Shown here: positions 63,006 to 64,000 of the stretch, one piece after another | How positions within the stretch are numbered: position 1 is the stretch's first letter | Layout of the letters: every line of letters starts with the position of its first letter | Assembly: GCF_000969985.1 (NCBI RefSeq) | Contig: NZ_CP009526.1 | Span: forward strand, 3,596,001 to 3,660,000 | Direction of reading: 5' to 3' | Origin: Methanosarcina barkeri str. Wiesmoor | GTDB taxonomy: Archaea; Halobacteriota; Methanosarcinia; Methanosarcinales; Methanosarcinaceae | DNA length: 64,000 bases | The notes under the pieces: model-generated | What the model saw: only the letters and a program-made list of their open reading frames with translations | The model's database searches: none | Told to the model about the DNA's origin: nothing | Made by a program: the position numbers and the translations under genes

Positions 63006-63685
63006 TCAAGAGTCATGGCAGGAAATCAGCTCACCAGCAACCAGGCCAAGCAAACAATCTACATTCTCTTTCCGTATAGCAGGTTCATAATAACCTGCTG
63101 TAAGAGTAAGTGTTTCCTGGTAGGTTGAAATCCCAAGCATAAAAGCAGGGGTATGGAAAGCCGGAGTTACCAAGTAAGCGTCTTTGATAACTGTTTCTCC
63201 AAAAAGAAGGGGGTAAGGACTGATAACTCCTAAATTAGTGAGCATAGGAGAAGACCTTCCACTTGTTAGAGATCTTTCCCATTCTTTTTTGTTCATCTTA
63301 AGAACTTCCCGAAAACCCATACCGGACATTAATTCACAGGCAAAAGCGCTTTTTATTCCTGGAAAGCTAGTTTTAATGCTTTTCATGATGGATATGACTC
63401 TTTCCAGAGTGGCAACAAAAGGTTCACACTTGATTTCAGACAGTTTCAAACTTTCTATTCCAGATAAATTAGAAATAGCTATATTTTCTCCTTCCGGCAA
63501 ATAACGGCGTAAATCCACTGTAAACTGTATTTCCATAGGAGAATCAGATCCAGGTTTTATCATGTTAAATAACGCCCGAAAGAAAGCTGTCAGGATAACA
63601 TCGTTTATTGTTGCCCCGTGGGTTTTTGCATAGGCCGAAATACTTTGAAAATCTCGTTGGTATATTCTTTTTATAGTAGTCCCCT
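63006..63685 (-). pseudogene. condensation-domain-like protein, N-terminally truncated
   Basis: The minus strand is open from about 63685: TTIKRIYQRDFQSISAYAKT HGATINDVILTAFFRALFNM, then MEIQFTVDLRRYLPEGENIA ISNLSGIE, and SPMLTNLGVISPYPLLFGET VIKDAYLVTPAF. This matches the C-terminal half of the NRPS-condensation/alcohol acetyltransferase-like family (COG4908 type), normally about 400 residues with an HHxxxDG motif in the missing half. An in-frame stop precedes the fragment, and a transposase gene ends 11 bp away. The ATG at 63563 gives 185 residues. Confidence 0.7.
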
Positions 63686-63695
63686 CTTAATTTCT

Positions 63696-64000
63696 TCATT
63701 CAGAGAAGGCTTGCAATTCCTTCCTTTCATTAATACCGTAATTTACAGTTACCCCTACTAAAAGTACAGCTAAAGAACAGTACTTTTGGACAGAACTCCT
63801 TGTATATCTGTGTAAATTCTCCATAGAATATGCTTTCTTCGCTATTTTGAATACATCTTCTATGATTGACCTTACAGATCTGAGTTCTTTCCATTTGCTT
63901 ATTAACTCTTTAAACTTTGCAATTATTTCTTTGTAGAATTTAATTTCTTTTTCAGTATTTCTTCTTAAATCAAATATTTTCAGAGGATATCTAAACATAT
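63696..64000 (-). mobile_element. DDE transposase, C-terminal part (runs off window)
   Basis: At least 101 residues, open to the window end: a helical KEIKFYKEIIAKFKELISKW KELRSVRSIIEDVFKIAKKA and the C-terminal RYTRSSVQKYCSLAVLLVGV, the pattern of the final region of IS4/IS1634-like DDE transposases (the catalytic Glu is probably in RSIIEDVF). The element seems to have inserted into, and cut off, the condensation-like gene. Family within DDE uncertain. Confidence 0.65.

Overview
The window reads as chromosome of a Methanosarcina species (methanogenic archaeon). The grounds are an archaeal class I HMG-CoA reductase, an archaellum operon, a methanogen-type HdrABC set, PKD and PGF-pre-PGF surface proteins, a MEDS-domain sensor kinase, long AT-rich spacers full of short tandem repeats, and TATA-box promoters. 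The combination of an archaellum cluster with a bacterial-type P450/ferredoxin/ferredoxin reductase cluster recalls Methanosarcina barkeri, but the species is an inference.

Layout. 1-2.2 kb: 3' part of valS with a hairpin terminator. 2.8-7.0 kb: a DsrE-like gene, an IS200/IS605 element with decayed tnpA and intact tnpB plus a likely omega RNA, then hmgA. 7.8-16.4 kb: archaellum operon flaB, flaC/D/E-like, flaG, flaF, flaH, flaI, flaJ and a charged coiled-coil ORF of unknown function, with distinct tandem repeats in several spacers. 16.5-22.6 kb: a small gene apparently starting with ATT, leuC/hacA, a decayed stretch (PAS pseudogene, an unidentified relic, a possible 50-residue membrane peptide), then two copies of a flavin split-barrel gene, each followed by remains of a GNAT gene. 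23.0-26.3 kb: a large PKD surface protein with a recent 585-bp internal duplication. 26.6-30.6 kb: hdrA-hdrC-hdrB on the minus strand. 31.2-33.2 kb: two paralogous HTH regulators. 33.4-33.9 kb: two identical tRNA-Ile(GAT) and one tRNA-Ala(GGC).

34-36 kb is a gene graveyard with a deaminase relic and 67-bp repeats. It leads into 36.0-39.05 kb, a more GC-rich bacterial-type operon of [3Fe-4S] ferredoxin, ferredoxin reductase and cytochrome P450. 39.4-43.2 kb: a 1263-residue MEDS/PAS/GAF histidine kinase. 45.1-50.2 kb: an SdpI-like membrane protein, three tandem FKBP isomerases, an OB-fold protein, a sugar nucleotidyltransferase and a dolichol-kinase-like protein. 50.4-57.9 kb: a MoxR / DUF58 / VWA / VWA operon on the minus strand with a membrane protein upstream. 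58.2-62.9 kb: pheA, a DUF4139 protein and a PKD/PGF-pre-PGF surface protein. The end holds a condensation-like gene truncated at a transposase gene that runs off the window.

Working together: FlaB and FlaC-J build the archaellum. HdrABC is a soluble heterodisulfide reductase-type electron-transfer complex. The ferredoxin and its reductase would feed electrons to the P450, which in known P450s needs O2 or peroxide and is therefore surprising in a strict anaerobe. The MoxR/DUF58/VWA set is a chaperone-like system acting at the membrane. No CRISPR array, phage or rRNA gene was seen. The most unusual items are the P450 operon, the Cys-less MvhD-like tail on HdrA with a missing cluster ligand in HdrB, the unknown gene at the end of the archaellum operon, and the possible ATT-start gene.
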